This document shows, piece after piece, positions 1 to 8,378 of a stretch of 42,483 nt of DNA (position 1 is its first letter; each line of letters begins with the position of its first letter). Location: the NCBI RefSeq assembly GCF_003860135.1, contig NZ_RQYN01000027.1, forward strand, positions 1 to 42,483, written 5' to 3'. Source of the DNA: Tannerella forsythia. Its GTDB lineage: Bacteria; Bacteroidota; Bacteroidia; Bacteroidales; Tannerellaceae. A program made the translations under genes and the position numbers. The notes under the pieces were generated by a model, which was not told the DNA's origin, did not search any database, and saw nothing but the letters and a program-made list of their open reading frames with translations.

Positions 1-123
1 ACAGCTGTTTGAATGCCGGATACTCAGTTTCCAGAGCAAAAACAGCTGTTTGAACGCCGGATACTCAGTTTCCAGAGTAAAAACAGCTGTTTGAATGCCG
101 GATACTCAGTTTCCGGGGCAAAA
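1..123. repeat. Three tandem copies of a 41-bp repeat
   Basis: The unit beginning ACAGCTGTTTGAA starts at 1, 42 and 83, a period of exactly 41 bp, and only the first four bases of a fourth unit follow at 124. Copies differ at a few bases, for example GAATGCC versus GAACGCC. Each internal junction carries the 12-bp palindrome AAACAGCTGTTT (for example 40-51). The array lies downstream of the cutC stop and may continue beyond the left edge of the window. Its function is unknown. Confidence 0.9.
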
Positions 124-210
124 ACAGGTTTACGAGTGCTTCAGAGTTGTTGTCATCCCAAAAGCCGAATTGGTTTACCCATCCCGGCAAAAGCATACGC
201 ACAAACAAAG

Positions 211-942
211 TCAGATATACAATGCCACTTTGCGGCGATCGGTCTGCACCGTTTCAAATTCGGATGTGACAGCGGTGCTGCCCATGGGCACCCTTTCTTT
301 ACGATACTTCATGGAGCTGTACACGGTGCTGCGTGCCGAGGTATGAAACTCCGTCGCTCCCGTTTCGGCTTCGATCCGGGCAATGTTATGCTCACGCACC
401 CCACAGCCGGGCATGATGATGATGCGACCGGCAGCACGTTGCACCAGTTCGCGGAGCATCGGGATGCCGCTCACGGCATCAGGCTGTTGACCGGATGTCA
501 GGATGCGATCACATCCTAACTCGATGAGCTGCTCAAGCGCCACAAACGGTTCACGACACACGTCGAACGCCCGATGACACGTGACGGAAAGCGGTTTAGC
601 AGCCTCTATCAGACGTTGCATCAAGGCAATATCGATGTCACCATCTTGCGTCAGACAACCAAACACAACACCGTGAACGTTCAACTGTTTGGCCATCTCA
701 ATGTCATAAAGCATGGCCTGCACCTCGGCCGGAGTATAGAGGAAATCCCCTCCACGCGGCCGAATAATCACGTTGATATCGATCTGTGAAGTCAGTGCCT
801 GCGCTGCCCGTATCTCTCCATAGCTAGGGGTCGTACCGCCTTCAGGGATAGCGGCGCACAACTCCACACGCCGTGCGCCTCCGGCTTCAGCTTCGACACA
901 GCTCTGCGCCGAATTCGCGCATATTTCAATGATTCGTCCCAT
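211..942 (-). CDS. cutC: CutC family protein (copper homeostasis protein CutC)
   Basis: This encodes 243 residues, close to the usual CutC length of about 240-250. The N-terminus MGRIIEICANSAQS, then GGARRVELC and EGGTTPSYG, matches the start of the CutC TIM-barrel, and IRPRGGDFLY, HRAFD and ILTSG motifs follow in order. CutC is a cytosolic protein named for copper homeostasis, but its reaction is not established. The frame stays open upstream to 1005, which would overlap ugd. I chose the ATG at 940-942 because conserved CutC sequence begins there and it leaves a 16-bp gap after the ugd stop. The gene probably shares the leftward transcript with ugd. The polysaccharide neighbourhood gives no functional link. 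Confidence 0.9.
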   Translation of the reverse strand: MGRIIEICANSAQSCVEAEAGGARRVELCAAIPEGGTTPSYGEIRAAQALTSQIDINVIIRPRGGDFLYTPAEVQAMLYDIEMAKQLNVHGVVFGCLTQDGDIDIALMQRLIEAAKPLSVTCHRAFDVCREPFVALEQLIELGCDRILTSGQQPDAVSGIPMLRELVQRAAGRIIIMPGCGVREHNIARIEAETGATEFHTSARSTVYSSMKYRKERVPMGSTAVTSEFETVQTDRRKVALYI

Positions 943-958
943 GCTCTTGTGCTCGATT

Positions 959-2272
959 TTATCGACCGATGCAGTGGTACGTAAACCCTGCCTCTTCGAT
1001 TTCATGAATATTGTAAATATTGCGTCCGTCTAAGATCAACGGCGTCTTCATCTGTTGTTTGATTTTAGGCCACGAAGGCAAACGAAACTCTTTCCATTCC
1101 GTCACAATCATCAGCACATCGGCATCGGTCACGGCCTCATAAATATCTTTCGCATAATGAATCCGGTCACCGATACGGCGTTTAGCCTCCGGGATAGCGA
1201 CCGGGTCGTAAGCCGTCACACGGCATCCGGCGTTGAGCAACAGATCGATCAGTACAAGCGAAGGAGCCTCACGCATGTCGTCCGTTTCAGGTTTAAACGC
1301 CAATCCCCACATGGCGACATTCCTCCCGGCCAAATCGCCCTGATAATGCTGTTCGAGCTTACGAAATAAAATTGTTTTCTGATGTTCGTTCACTGCCTCG
1401 ACGGCCTGCAAGATGCGCATCGGATAACGATGTTCTTCAGCCGTATGGATCAAGGCCTTTACATCCTTAGGAAAGCACGATCCGCCATAACCACAGCCGG
1501 CATAGAGGAAACTGCTGCCGATACGCGTATCGGCACCGATGCCTTTACGTACCATGTTCACGTCGGCACCAATGATTTCACAAAGGTTGGCAATATCGTT
1601 CATAAAGCTGATGCGTGTGGCTAACATCGCATTGGCTGCGTATTTCGTCATTTCGGCCGAAGGGACATCCATGTAAATGATGCGGAAGTTGTTCAACATA
1701 AAAGGATGATACAGCTTTTCCATGAGTTTTTTCGCGCGGTCCGACTCTACCCCTACAACAACACGGTCAGGGTGCATAAAGTCTTTGACTGCCGCCCCCT
1801 CTTTCAGAAATTCAGGATTGGAAGCTATATCAAAGTCGATCGACACGCCACGCTTGGCCTGTTCGTCGAGAATCGTTTGCTTGATCTTCTGTGCCGTCCC
1901 GACGGGTACGGTGCTTTTCGTTACCACCAGCAGATATTTCGTCATGGTCTGCCCGATGGTTCGGGCCACATCCAGCACGTACTTCAGGTCGGCGCTCCCG
2001 TCCTCATCAGGAGGTGTACCGACAGCACTGAACACGATCTCCACTTCGTCGAGTACATTTTTCAGCTCGGTCGTAAAATGTAAGCGTCCGACTTCATGAT
2101 TGCGAACTACCAGCTCCTCCAGCCCGGGTTCATAAATCGGGATGATTCCGTTTTTCAGGTTGTCAATCTTACGGTGATCAATGTCCACACAATACACTTC
2201 CATGCCCATCTCTGCAAAACAAGTACCCGTCACCAGACCGACATATCCCGTCCCAACGATTGCTATCTTCAT
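959..2272 (-). CDS. ugd: UDP-glucose 6-dehydrogenase (UDP-glucose/GDP-mannose dehydrogenase family)
   Basis: This cytosolic enzyme oxidises UDP-glucose twice with NAD+ to give UDP-glucuronate, a precursor for acidic surface polysaccharides. The 437-residue protein starts with the Rossmann motif GTGYVGLVTG at residues 7-16. It then has STVPVGT, SNPEFLKEG and GYGGSCFPKD, the last containing the catalytic cysteine at about residue 266. The C-terminal UDP-binding domain contains AMWGLAFKPETDDMREAP. The frame is open to 2338, but the Rossmann strand starts at the ATG at 2270-2272, so I use that. It is divergent from the polymerase genes and sits beside them, which fits nucleotide-sugar supply for this locus. 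UDP-ManNAc dehydrogenase is a less likely alternative given the overall Ugd-like motif set. Confidence 0.93.
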   Translation of the reverse strand: MKIAIVGTGYVGLVTGTCFAEMGMEVYCVDIDHRKIDNLKNGIIPIYEPGLEELVVRNHEVGRLHFTTELKNVLDEVEIVFSAVGTPPDEDGSADLKYVLDVARTIGQTMTKYLLVVTKSTVPVGTAQKIKQTILDEQAKRGVSIDFDIASNPEFLKEGAAVKDFMHPDRVVVGVESDRAKKLMEKLYHPFMLNNFRIIYMDVPSAEMTKYAANAMLATRISFMNDIANLCEIIGADVNMVRKGIGADTRIGSSFLYAGCGYGGSCFPKDVKALIHTAEEHRYPMRILQAVEAVNEHQKTILFRKLEQHYQGDLAGRNVAMWGLAFKPETDDMREAPSLVLIDLLLNAGCRVTAYDPVAIPEAKRRIGDRIHYAKDIYEAVTDADVLMIVTEWKEFRLPSWPKIKQQMKTPLILDGRNIYNIHEIEEAGFTYHCIGR

Positions 2273-2370
2273 GCTTTTTTCATTTTTTAAACGGGCGTAA
2301 AAGTAGTGCTTTTTTTCAGGATTGCCGCCTTTTTCCATGCTGTTTTCTCAGTATTTAGAAAAAAACATCG

Positions 2371-2378
2371 TATTTTTG
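2371..2378 (+). promoter_or_regulatory. Putative -7 box for the polysaccharide plus-strand operon
   Basis: TATTTTTG fits the Bacteroidetes -7 consensus TAnnTTTG and lies about 20 bp before the ATG at 2400. No convincing -33 TTG is visible. If it is real, the leader is short, about 15 nt. Confidence 0.4.
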
Positions 2379-2399
2379 CGACCCAATGAAAGGCTCGGC

Positions 2400-3761
2400 A
2401 TGGAGGTTGAACGTATTATACGAAATATCACGCATCATTATTTTTTCTACTTGTTTGCGTTTACGTTGTTTTTCGGAGTTTCGCTGTATCATACGGCAGA
2501 ACTGAGATTCACGGACCATCTGTCCAACATGCTGCTACTAATCATCTACGGCCTCTTTCTTTACTTTACGAAACGGCGAGATTTCCATCCCGCGGCCATC
2601 ATCACACTGACCATCTTTGTGCTTTATCTGGGCTACTCCTTCTATCTCTCACACAACAAACCGCAGGCCATTTTGCTCGACTTTCTGATACAGCTCAGGC
2701 CTTACATCACATTCTTCATCGTTTCCCAAATGGCTCCATCCATCTCAGATACCCAGAAACGACAAATGGCACGGTTATGCTTTCTGCTATGGCTGCTTTT
2801 CCTCCCTATCGGAGCCTATGGATTATACCTGCCCGATATTTACCGGTCAATCATGAATCGGCCTGAAAATTTCGTAACCATCATCACCTCGCTGTCGCTC
2901 GTATACCTATATTGCAGCGACTTCTCAACAACGGCACGCCGGAGATTCCTGCTGATGATATCGGCGTGCATGCTAGCCTCGCCGCTTTTCATCGGTCTTT
3001 TCCTCCTGATATGCGGAATCGTTCTCTACTTCAATCGCCGAAGTATTCTAAACTCATGGATCAGAAGCGGAATTGCAACAGGCGTTATCGTATTGATCGC
3101 GACGTATATCTTCTATATACAGCTCACAAACAACCTTTCACTGTCAGACGCACAAGGCGGCAGTCTCTCGGCCTTGTCTCCACAAGCAATCTTATACCAG
3201 ACCTCTTTGAAGGTATGGCGAGACTTTCCCGTATTCGGTAGCGGATTGGCAAGCTTCGCGACGTATGCTTCCGGATTGTATTATTCTCCCCTCTATACCG
3301 AATACGGGCTTCATACCGTATCGGGACTTGCTCCGCAAGCCCGGCACTCCGTTTGTGATATGTATTACCCGTCGCTCGTACAGTTCGGCCTTACAGGCAT
3401 CGTTTTGCACCTGCTTTTCTGGGTATATATTGTTTGTATCTCTTTATGGAAATACAAACAGCAAAGAAACCTACAGCACTTCGTAATCGTGCTGATTCTG
3501 GCTTGCGTTCTATTTATCGGGAACATTTCAGACTCATTATTCACCAGCCATAAAGGATATTTCATGATGATGTTTTTCGGCCTCTTGACAGGCAATCTAA
3601 GGCAGAATGAATGCCATGCAAAAAGAATACAGAGTCTCCCCGAAGAGTACCTCTCCGAAGAACCTCTCTGGGAAGACCACATAGAGACGGAAACAGCATC
3701 ATCCGTAAAATATCCTGATAAAACGACATTGAAAATTACCGTATGCAACAAGACTTTATAA
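2400..3761 (+). CDS. Wzy-like O-antigen/exopolysaccharide polymerase, first paralog
   Basis: This is a 453-residue, strongly hydrophobic protein with roughly ten predicted membrane segments. It resembles O-antigen polymerase/ligase family proteins that join repeat units in the periplasm. Visible landmarks are a loop with PQAILLDFLIQLRPYITFF and a late periplasmic stretch, VFGSGLASFATYASG, followed by YYSPLY and YYPSLVQFGLTG. The frame opens at 2322, but the region before 2400 overlaps the presumed promoter, so the ATG at 2400 (MEVERII) is preferred. About 55 hydrophilic residues end the protein. The gene overlaps the next one, a clear paralog, by 19 bp. Family assignment rests on topology, context and the paralog. 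Whether it polymerises or ligates cannot be told. Confidence 0.72.
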   Translation: MEVERIIRNITHHYFFYLFAFTLFFGVSLYHTAELRFTDHLSNMLLLIIYGLFLYFTKRRDFHPAAIITLTIFVLYLGYSFYLSHNKPQAILLDFLIQLRPYITFFIVSQMAPSISDTQKRQMARLCFLLWLLFLPIGAYGLYLPDIYRSIMNRPENFVTIITSLSLVYLYCSDFSTTARRRFLLMISACMLASPLFIGLFLLICGIVLYFNRRSILNSWIRSGIATGVIVLIATYIFYIQLTNNLSLSDAQGGSLSALSPQAILYQTSLKVWRDFPVFGSGLASFATYASGLYYSPLYTEYGLHTVSGLAPQARHSVCDMYYPSLVQFGLTGIVLHLLFWVYIVCISLWKYKQQRNLQHFVIVLILACVLFIGNISDSLFTSHKGYFMMMFFGLLTGNLRQNECHAKRIQSLPEEYLSEEPLWEDHIETETASSVKYPDKTTLKITVCNKTL

Positions 3762-4981
3762 ATAAAAACTTCTTCAGGCTAACGATGTTCACGCTCGTCT
3801 TAGGCGTGATCTTCTACGACCTTTTCAATATGGCCGGGTTTAGCTATATTGATGAAATCTGTGCACTTTTTTTATTTATTTTATTCGGAATAAATGTCCT
3901 TCGATCCAAAAATTGGGAGTTTGATAAAATGTTCCTGCTTATCTTGGGGATATTTCTGTTCTATCTGGTCTACTCTCTATATATTGGCTCCAATAATCCT
4001 CGAGCAATCCTGATGGATTTCGTTATACAGATCAAGCCTTATCTGGCTTTTTTCTGTGTGTATTCCATGCGACCTGTCCTGAATGAGAATCAGAAAAAAA
4101 TCATACGGCAATTAGCGATTTTATTCAGCCTTTACCTGCTATTGATCGGAATAGGGGATTTGTTTATAAAAGACTTTATGCGTATGCTTCTATCGCACGA
4201 ATCTCGATATGCAACCGCAGCCTCAGTCCTTTCTTTATGTTATCTCTATTTCAGCGAGTATACCAGAAGAGACAAACTCATTTTTATTTTACTTTTATCG
4301 ATCGGCTTATTTTCCGGACGTTCGAAGCTCTTCGGCTTTCTGGCGCTCTGTACGCTGATGATGCTTTACATCAACAAGTCGTTCGAAATGAAGTTTAATG
4401 CCAAGAATACCTTCTTTTTACTTTTTGCAATCGTAGCAACGGCTGTCGTAGCCAAAGATAAAATTGAACTGTATTTCATTACCGGTGGTTTCGGCGGAGG
4501 ACGAGGAGTAGAAGATTTATATGCCCGCATGGCGCTTTATTATTTTTCAGTGCGTATCTTCACAGACTATATACCGTTCGGATCAGGCTTTGCCTCTTAC
4601 GGGACATACGCTTCAGGAGAGTATTACTCTCCGATTTATACCAAATATAACATGGAACGTATGCATGGGTTAACAGAATCCAGTCCGAGTTTTATCGCAG
4701 ACACGTATTACCCGGCATTAGCTCAGTTTGGCCTTGTCGGACTGTTTCTTTTCTTTCTGTTCTGGTATTATTTAACTCACAAAGCCATTATTTCCTTTCG
4801 TAAAGGATGTCAAAAAGAAGCTGTGATTGGCATTATTATTATCGCATTCTTTTTAATTGAATCAATTTCGGATGCCACTTTGACTCACAATAGAGGTTTT
4901 TTTATGATGATGCTGTTGGGATTGATCTTTTCAGATATCAAGTATAAATTGAACATGTCGAGCCTTGAAGAAATAAAATAA
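3743..4981 (+). CDS. Wzy-like O-antigen/exopolysaccharide polymerase, second paralog
   Basis: This is a 412-residue multi-pass membrane protein, homologous over its length to the preceding gene. The pairs PRAILMDFVIQIKPY / PQAILLDFLIQLRPY and FGSGFASYGTYASGEYYSP / FGSGLASFATYASGLYYSP align directly. The predicted role is polymerisation of lipid-linked repeat units at the periplasmic face of the inner membrane. It starts at the ATG at 3743, inside the end of the first paralog, so translational coupling is likely. It lacks the long hydrophilic C-terminal tail of paralog 1. The DNA of this gene is visibly more AT-rich than that of ugd, which is common for polymerase genes. The two may make different linkages or one may act as a ligase. 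Only biochemistry would tell. Confidence 0.72.
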   Translation: MQQDFINKNFFRLTMFTLVLGVIFYDLFNMAGFSYIDEICALFLFILFGINVLRSKNWEFDKMFLLILGIFLFYLVYSLYIGSNNPRAILMDFVIQIKPYLAFFCVYSMRPVLNENQKKIIRQLAILFSLYLLLIGIGDLFIKDFMRMLLSHESRYATAASVLSLCYLYFSEYTRRDKLIFILLLSIGLFSGRSKLFGFLALCTLMMLYINKSFEMKFNAKNTFFLLFAIVATAVVAKDKIELYFITGGFGGGRGVEDLYARMALYYFSVRIFTDYIPFGSGFASYGTYASGEYYSPIYTKYNMERMHGLTESSPSFIADTYYPALAQFGLVGLFLFFLFWYYLTHKAIISFRKGCQKEAVIGIIIIAFFLIESISDATLTHNRGFFMMMLLGLIFSDIKYKLNMSSLEEIK

Positions 4982-4982
4982 T

Positions 4983-6170
4983 ATGGCACGGATACTTTTA
5001 GTGAATAAATTCTACTATTTCAGGGGGGGAGACTGCACAGCCGTGCTGACTACAGAAGAGTTATTAAAGAAACACGGGCACGAAGTGGCCCTATTCAGTA
5101 TGCGTTATGCCGAAAACCTCCCGACATCGTGGGAAGAATATTTCCCGAAAGAAGTCAACTTCTCTAAAGCAGGCGTTGCAAATAAGTTAAAGGCCATCAA
5201 ACGTGTCTTCTCAGATACCGAAGTTATCAAAAAATTCAATTGTCTCCTCTCCGACTTCCAAGCTGATGTCGTACACCTGCATAATATTCATTCATACTTA
5301 TCTCCCGTAATTGCGCAAGTAGCTCATCGGAGAGGCATTCGTGTGGTCTGGACAATGCACGATTATAAATTAATTTGTCCTACTTATCTATGCTTACGAG
5401 ATGACAAGCCATGCGAACTTTGCTTCAAAAACAAAACCCATGTCTTTAAACTTCGATGCATGAAAAACAGTCGCGTAGCCAGCTTATTGGCATGGATAGA
5501 GGCGGTATATTGGAATCGTACCAAGCTGGAACGCATCACCGATCAATTCATCAGTCCCAGCTCTTTTTTAAAGAGTAAAATGGTTAGCGCCGGTTATCAG
5601 GACAAACAAATTGAAGTCCTGCATAATTTCATGTACAAACAAGTACCTCCTTGTTACGAGAAAAAGGGATACTACTGCTATGCAGGCCGCCTCTCTACGG
5701 AAAAAGGAGTCAGTACGTTGCTCGAAGCAGCAAAAGATCTGCCTTATCCGTTGAAAGTGATCGGGGGAGGACCATTATTGGAGAATTTCCGAAAAACATA
5801 CACTTCGGATCATATCGAGTTTTTAGGGCATCTACCTCAAGAAGAACTACTCCTCATCATACAACAAGCTCGTTTCTCGGTCATTCCATCGCTTTGTTAC
5901 GAGAATAATCCGTATGGAGCGATTGAATCGCTTTGTTTGGGAACACCTGTTTTAGGTGCTGCGATAGGCGGCATACCGGAGTTGATTAAGGTCGGAATGA
6001 ATGGAGATTTATTTACTCCCGGAGACACCAAAGAATTGCGTGCCAAGATCATCGACTGTTTCGGGTATTATACTGAAGGTTATCCCTTTGAAAAAATAGC
6101 AAATGACGCACAAAATAAATTTTCCTCTGAGACGTTTTATGTAAAACTAATGAAAATTTATGGCTACTAA
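4983..6170 (+). CDS. Glycosyltransferase family 4 protein
   Basis: The 395-residue protein has the two Rossmann domains of a GT-B enzyme. The N-terminal half has KFYYFRGGDCTAV (a nucleotide/acceptor glycine loop) and VHLHNIHSYLSP, followed by TMHDYKLICPTYLCLRDD. A cysteine-rich insertion, CELCFKNKTHVFKLRC, is seen in a subset of bacterial GT4 enzymes. The C-terminal half has YAGRLSTEKG, the UDP-sugar domain start, and the E-x7-E region YENNPYGAIESLCLGTPVLG. It would transfer a sugar from a nucleotide donor to the growing lipid-linked repeat unit on the cytosolic face. Start: the ATG at 4983, one base after the previous stop. Its end overlaps the radical SAM gene by 11 bp. Donor and acceptor cannot be read from sequence. 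Confidence 0.88.
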   Translation: MARILLVNKFYYFRGGDCTAVLTTEELLKKHGHEVALFSMRYAENLPTSWEEYFPKEVNFSKAGVANKLKAIKRVFSDTEVIKKFNCLLSDFQADVVHLHNIHSYLSPVIAQVAHRRGIRVVWTMHDYKLICPTYLCLRDDKPCELCFKNKTHVFKLRCMKNSRVASLLAWIEAVYWNRTKLERITDQFISPSSFLKSKMVSAGYQDKQIEVLHNFMYKQVPPCYEKKGYYCYAGRLSTEKGVSTLLEAAKDLPYPLKVIGGGPLLENFRKTYTSDHIEFLGHLPQEELLLIIQQARFSVIPSLCYENNPYGAIESLCLGTPVLGAAIGGIPELIKVGMNGDLFTPGDTKELRAKIIDCFGYYTEGYPFEKIANDAQNKFSSETFYVKLMKIYGY

Positions 6171-7221
6171 GATACATCCCCCCACAGATATGTGCATTAT
6201 TACGACGTATCGCTGTCCGATGCGGTGTAAGATGTGCGACATTTGGAACAATCCGACTGAAGCAAAAAAAGAGATTCAACCGGAAGAATTAGAGATTCTC
6301 CCCCATGTAAAATTTGTAAACATCACTGGAGGAGAGCCGTTTGTCAGACAAGATCTCGAAGCGATTGTCAAGGTTTTATTCACGAAGTCGCCGCGAGTTG
6401 TTATCTCAACATCCGGCTGGTTTGAAGATCGAATTATCGATCTGGCTAAAAAATATCCACGTATCGGAATCCGGATCAGTATTGAAGGACTATCTCAGAA
6501 AAATGACGAATTGCGTGGAAAATCCGGAGGATTTGACCGCGGATTGCGTACATTACTTTTATTAAAAGAGATGGGAGTAAAAGACATCGGCTTCGGCTGC
6601 ACCGTCAGCAACAACAATTCGGCCGATATGCTTTCTCTCTATCGCCTGTCCAAAAGTCTGGGCATGGAATTTGCTACGGCAGCGTTTCACAACTCTTACT
6701 ATTTTCATAAATACGATAACCAGATCACGAATAAGGACAAAGTAATTTCCGACTTCGAAAAACTGATTGCCATGCAGTTAAAAGAAAATCATCCGAAATC
6801 ATGGGCACGCGCCTTTTTCAATAACGGGTTGATAAACTATATTGAAGGAAACCGAAGAATGTTGCCTTGTGAGGCCGGCTTGGTCAACTTCTTTGTAGAC
6901 CCGTACGGCGAAGTCTATCCATGCAACGGCTTAGAAAAACGGTATTGGATGGAGAGTATGGGAAATATCCGGCAAGCTTCTTCCTTCAAAGAGATTTGGG
7001 AGAGCGAACAAGCAGAGAAAGTAAGAGCCCAAGTACGCAGCTGCCCGAAAAATTGTTGGATGGTTGGCACAGCTTCCCCTGTTATGAAAAAGTACATTCG
7101 TCATCCGCTTAAATGGATGCTGAAGAATAAAGTACGAAGTCTTCTTAACCAACCCCTTTGTCTGGAACGTAAATGGTATGATGTGGGACAAGATCCTACA
7201 CAAGGCGATCTGAGATCATGA
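6160..7221 (+). CDS. Radical SAM protein with SPASM/twitch-like C-terminus
   Basis: The 353-residue protein carries the canonical CX3CX2C motif as YRCPMRCKMCDIW (Cys19, Cys23, Cys26), which binds the SAM-cleaving [4Fe-4S] cluster. TGGEP follows at residues 56-60 for SAM binding. The C-terminal half has Cys237, Cys255 (in PYGEVYPCNGL), Cys295 and Cys299 (CPKNC), the spacing expected of an auxiliary cluster in SPASM/twitch proteins. The reaction is therefore radical-based, but the substrate is unknown. The location between two glycosyltransferases, with an 11-bp overlap upstream and an ATGA overlap downstream, ties it to the polysaccharide operon. It could modify a sugar, a lipid carrier or a peptide. 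No small precursor-peptide gene was seen next to it. Confidence 0.88.
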   Translation: MATKIHPPTDMCIITTYRCPMRCKMCDIWNNPTEAKKEIQPEELEILPHVKFVNITGGEPFVRQDLEAIVKVLFTKSPRVVISTSGWFEDRIIDLAKKYPRIGIRISIEGLSQKNDELRGKSGGFDRGLRTLLLLKEMGVKDIGFGCTVSNNNSADMLSLYRLSKSLGMEFATAAFHNSYYFHKYDNQITNKDKVISDFEKLIAMQLKENHPKSWARAFFNNGLINYIEGNRRMLPCEAGLVNFFVDPYGEVYPCNGLEKRYWMESMGNIRQASSFKEIWESEQAEKVRAQVRSCPKNCWMVGTASPVMKKYIRHPLKWMLKNKVRSLLNQPLCLERKWYDVGQDPTQGDLRS

Positions 7222-8333
7222 AGATTGTTGTCACCGGGCTGAGAGGTTTTCCCCGCATACAGGGAGGAGTCGAAACCCATTGCGAGGAGTTATGTCCCCG
7301 ATTGGTTCAACTGGGATGTGACATGACGGTTACGAGACGGAAGCCTTTCGTTAGAGAGGCTTCTCCCCTTACTATTTATGAAGGCGTAAGATTCAAAGAT
7401 TTGAATACGCCTAAAAGACAAGGGTTGGAGGCTGCTGTTCATACGTTCAGAAGCGTCTGGTATGCCTTTCGGACCAAAGCCGATATCATCCATTTTCAAG
7501 CGATTGGGCCCTCAATTGCGATTCCTTTTGCCAAACTACTCGGGCTCAAGGTCGTTGCGACCCATCACGGTCCGGACTATGACCGTCGAAAATGGGGACG
7601 ATTGGCCAAATTCGTTTTACGGTTTGGAGAGTTCTGTGTCGCCCGATGGGCTGATGAAGTAATTGTCATTTCAACAGTCATTCAAAACCTCCTCAAAACG
7701 AAGTATCATAGAGAGAACACCCATCTCATATACAATGGAGTTAACGCACCATCCACTCCTATCAATGAAACCGATTACATTCGTCAATTGGGTTTAAGAC
7801 CCCAGAAATACCTTTTAGCGGTCGGGCGTTTTGTGGAAGAAAAGAACTTTGACAAACTCATTATGGCATATGCAAAAACGAAATATTCTTCAGATTATCA
7901 GTTAGTGATTGCTGGAGATGCCGATCACGAAAACCATTATTCAAAATCTCTGAAGGCCATAGCAAAGAAACATCATGTCATTCTGACAGGCATGATTAAA
8001 GGCGCTCCTTTACAACAATTGTATGCGCATGCCGCCTTATTTGTACTTCCATCATCGCACGAAGGACTGCCTTTTACACTATTAGAGGCCATGAGTTATC
8101 AGATCCCGGTGTTAGTAAGCGATATACCGGCTAATAAGGCTGTCGGTCTTCCTGCCGATTGCTACTTTCATTATAGTGAAAATTGCATCCCCACACTCAG
8201 TGAAGCGATTGAGAAGAAATTATATAATCATATCCCTCATACCTATGACCTAACCTCTTATAATTGGGAGCATATTGCCCGGCAGACGTTTGAGGTTTAT
8301 GTAAAGCTCATTAGAAATCAGTCCTCAGTGTAG
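7218..8333 (+). CDS. Glycosyltransferase family 4 protein
   Basis: This is a 371-residue GT-B glycosyltransferase. The N-terminus MKIVVTGLRGFPRIQGGVET carries the glycine-rich acceptor loop, and IIHFQAIGPS and THHGPDYDRRKWG follow. The C-terminal domain has LLAVGRFVEEKNFDKLI and the donor-site E-x7-E region HEGLPFTLLEAMSYQIPVLV. The GPSI and HHGPDYDRRKW signature resembles rhamnosyl-type or DUF1972-related GT4 enzymes, but the donor sugar is not proven. It acts on the cytosolic side of the inner membrane during repeat-unit assembly. The start ATG shares four bases (ATGA) with the radical SAM stop, so the two are probably translationally coupled. Confidence 0.88.
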   Translation: MKIVVTGLRGFPRIQGGVETHCEELCPRLVQLGCDMTVTRRKPFVREASPLTIYEGVRFKDLNTPKRQGLEAAVHTFRSVWYAFRTKADIIHFQAIGPSIAIPFAKLLGLKVVATHHGPDYDRRKWGRLAKFVLRFGEFCVARWADEVIVISTVIQNLLKTKYHRENTHLIYNGVNAPSTPINETDYIRQLGLRPQKYLLAVGRFVEEKNFDKLIMAYAKTKYSSDYQLVIAGDADHENHYSKSLKAIAKKHHVILTGMIKGAPLQQLYAHAALFVLPSSHEGLPFTLLEAMSYQIPVLVSDIPANKAVGLPADCYFHYSENCIPTLSEAIEKKLYNHIPHTYDLTSYNWEHIARQTFEVYVKLIRNQSSV

Positions 8334-8378
8334 AAATAAGCCTCTTAAAGACAAATATAAACAAATAAGTAAACAGCC

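Noticed and set aside
2296-2305. TACTTTTACG on the minus strand as a -7 box for ugd
   Set aside because: It departs from TAnnTTTG at the last position and no -33 TTG is visible, so the promoter of ugd remains unplaced.
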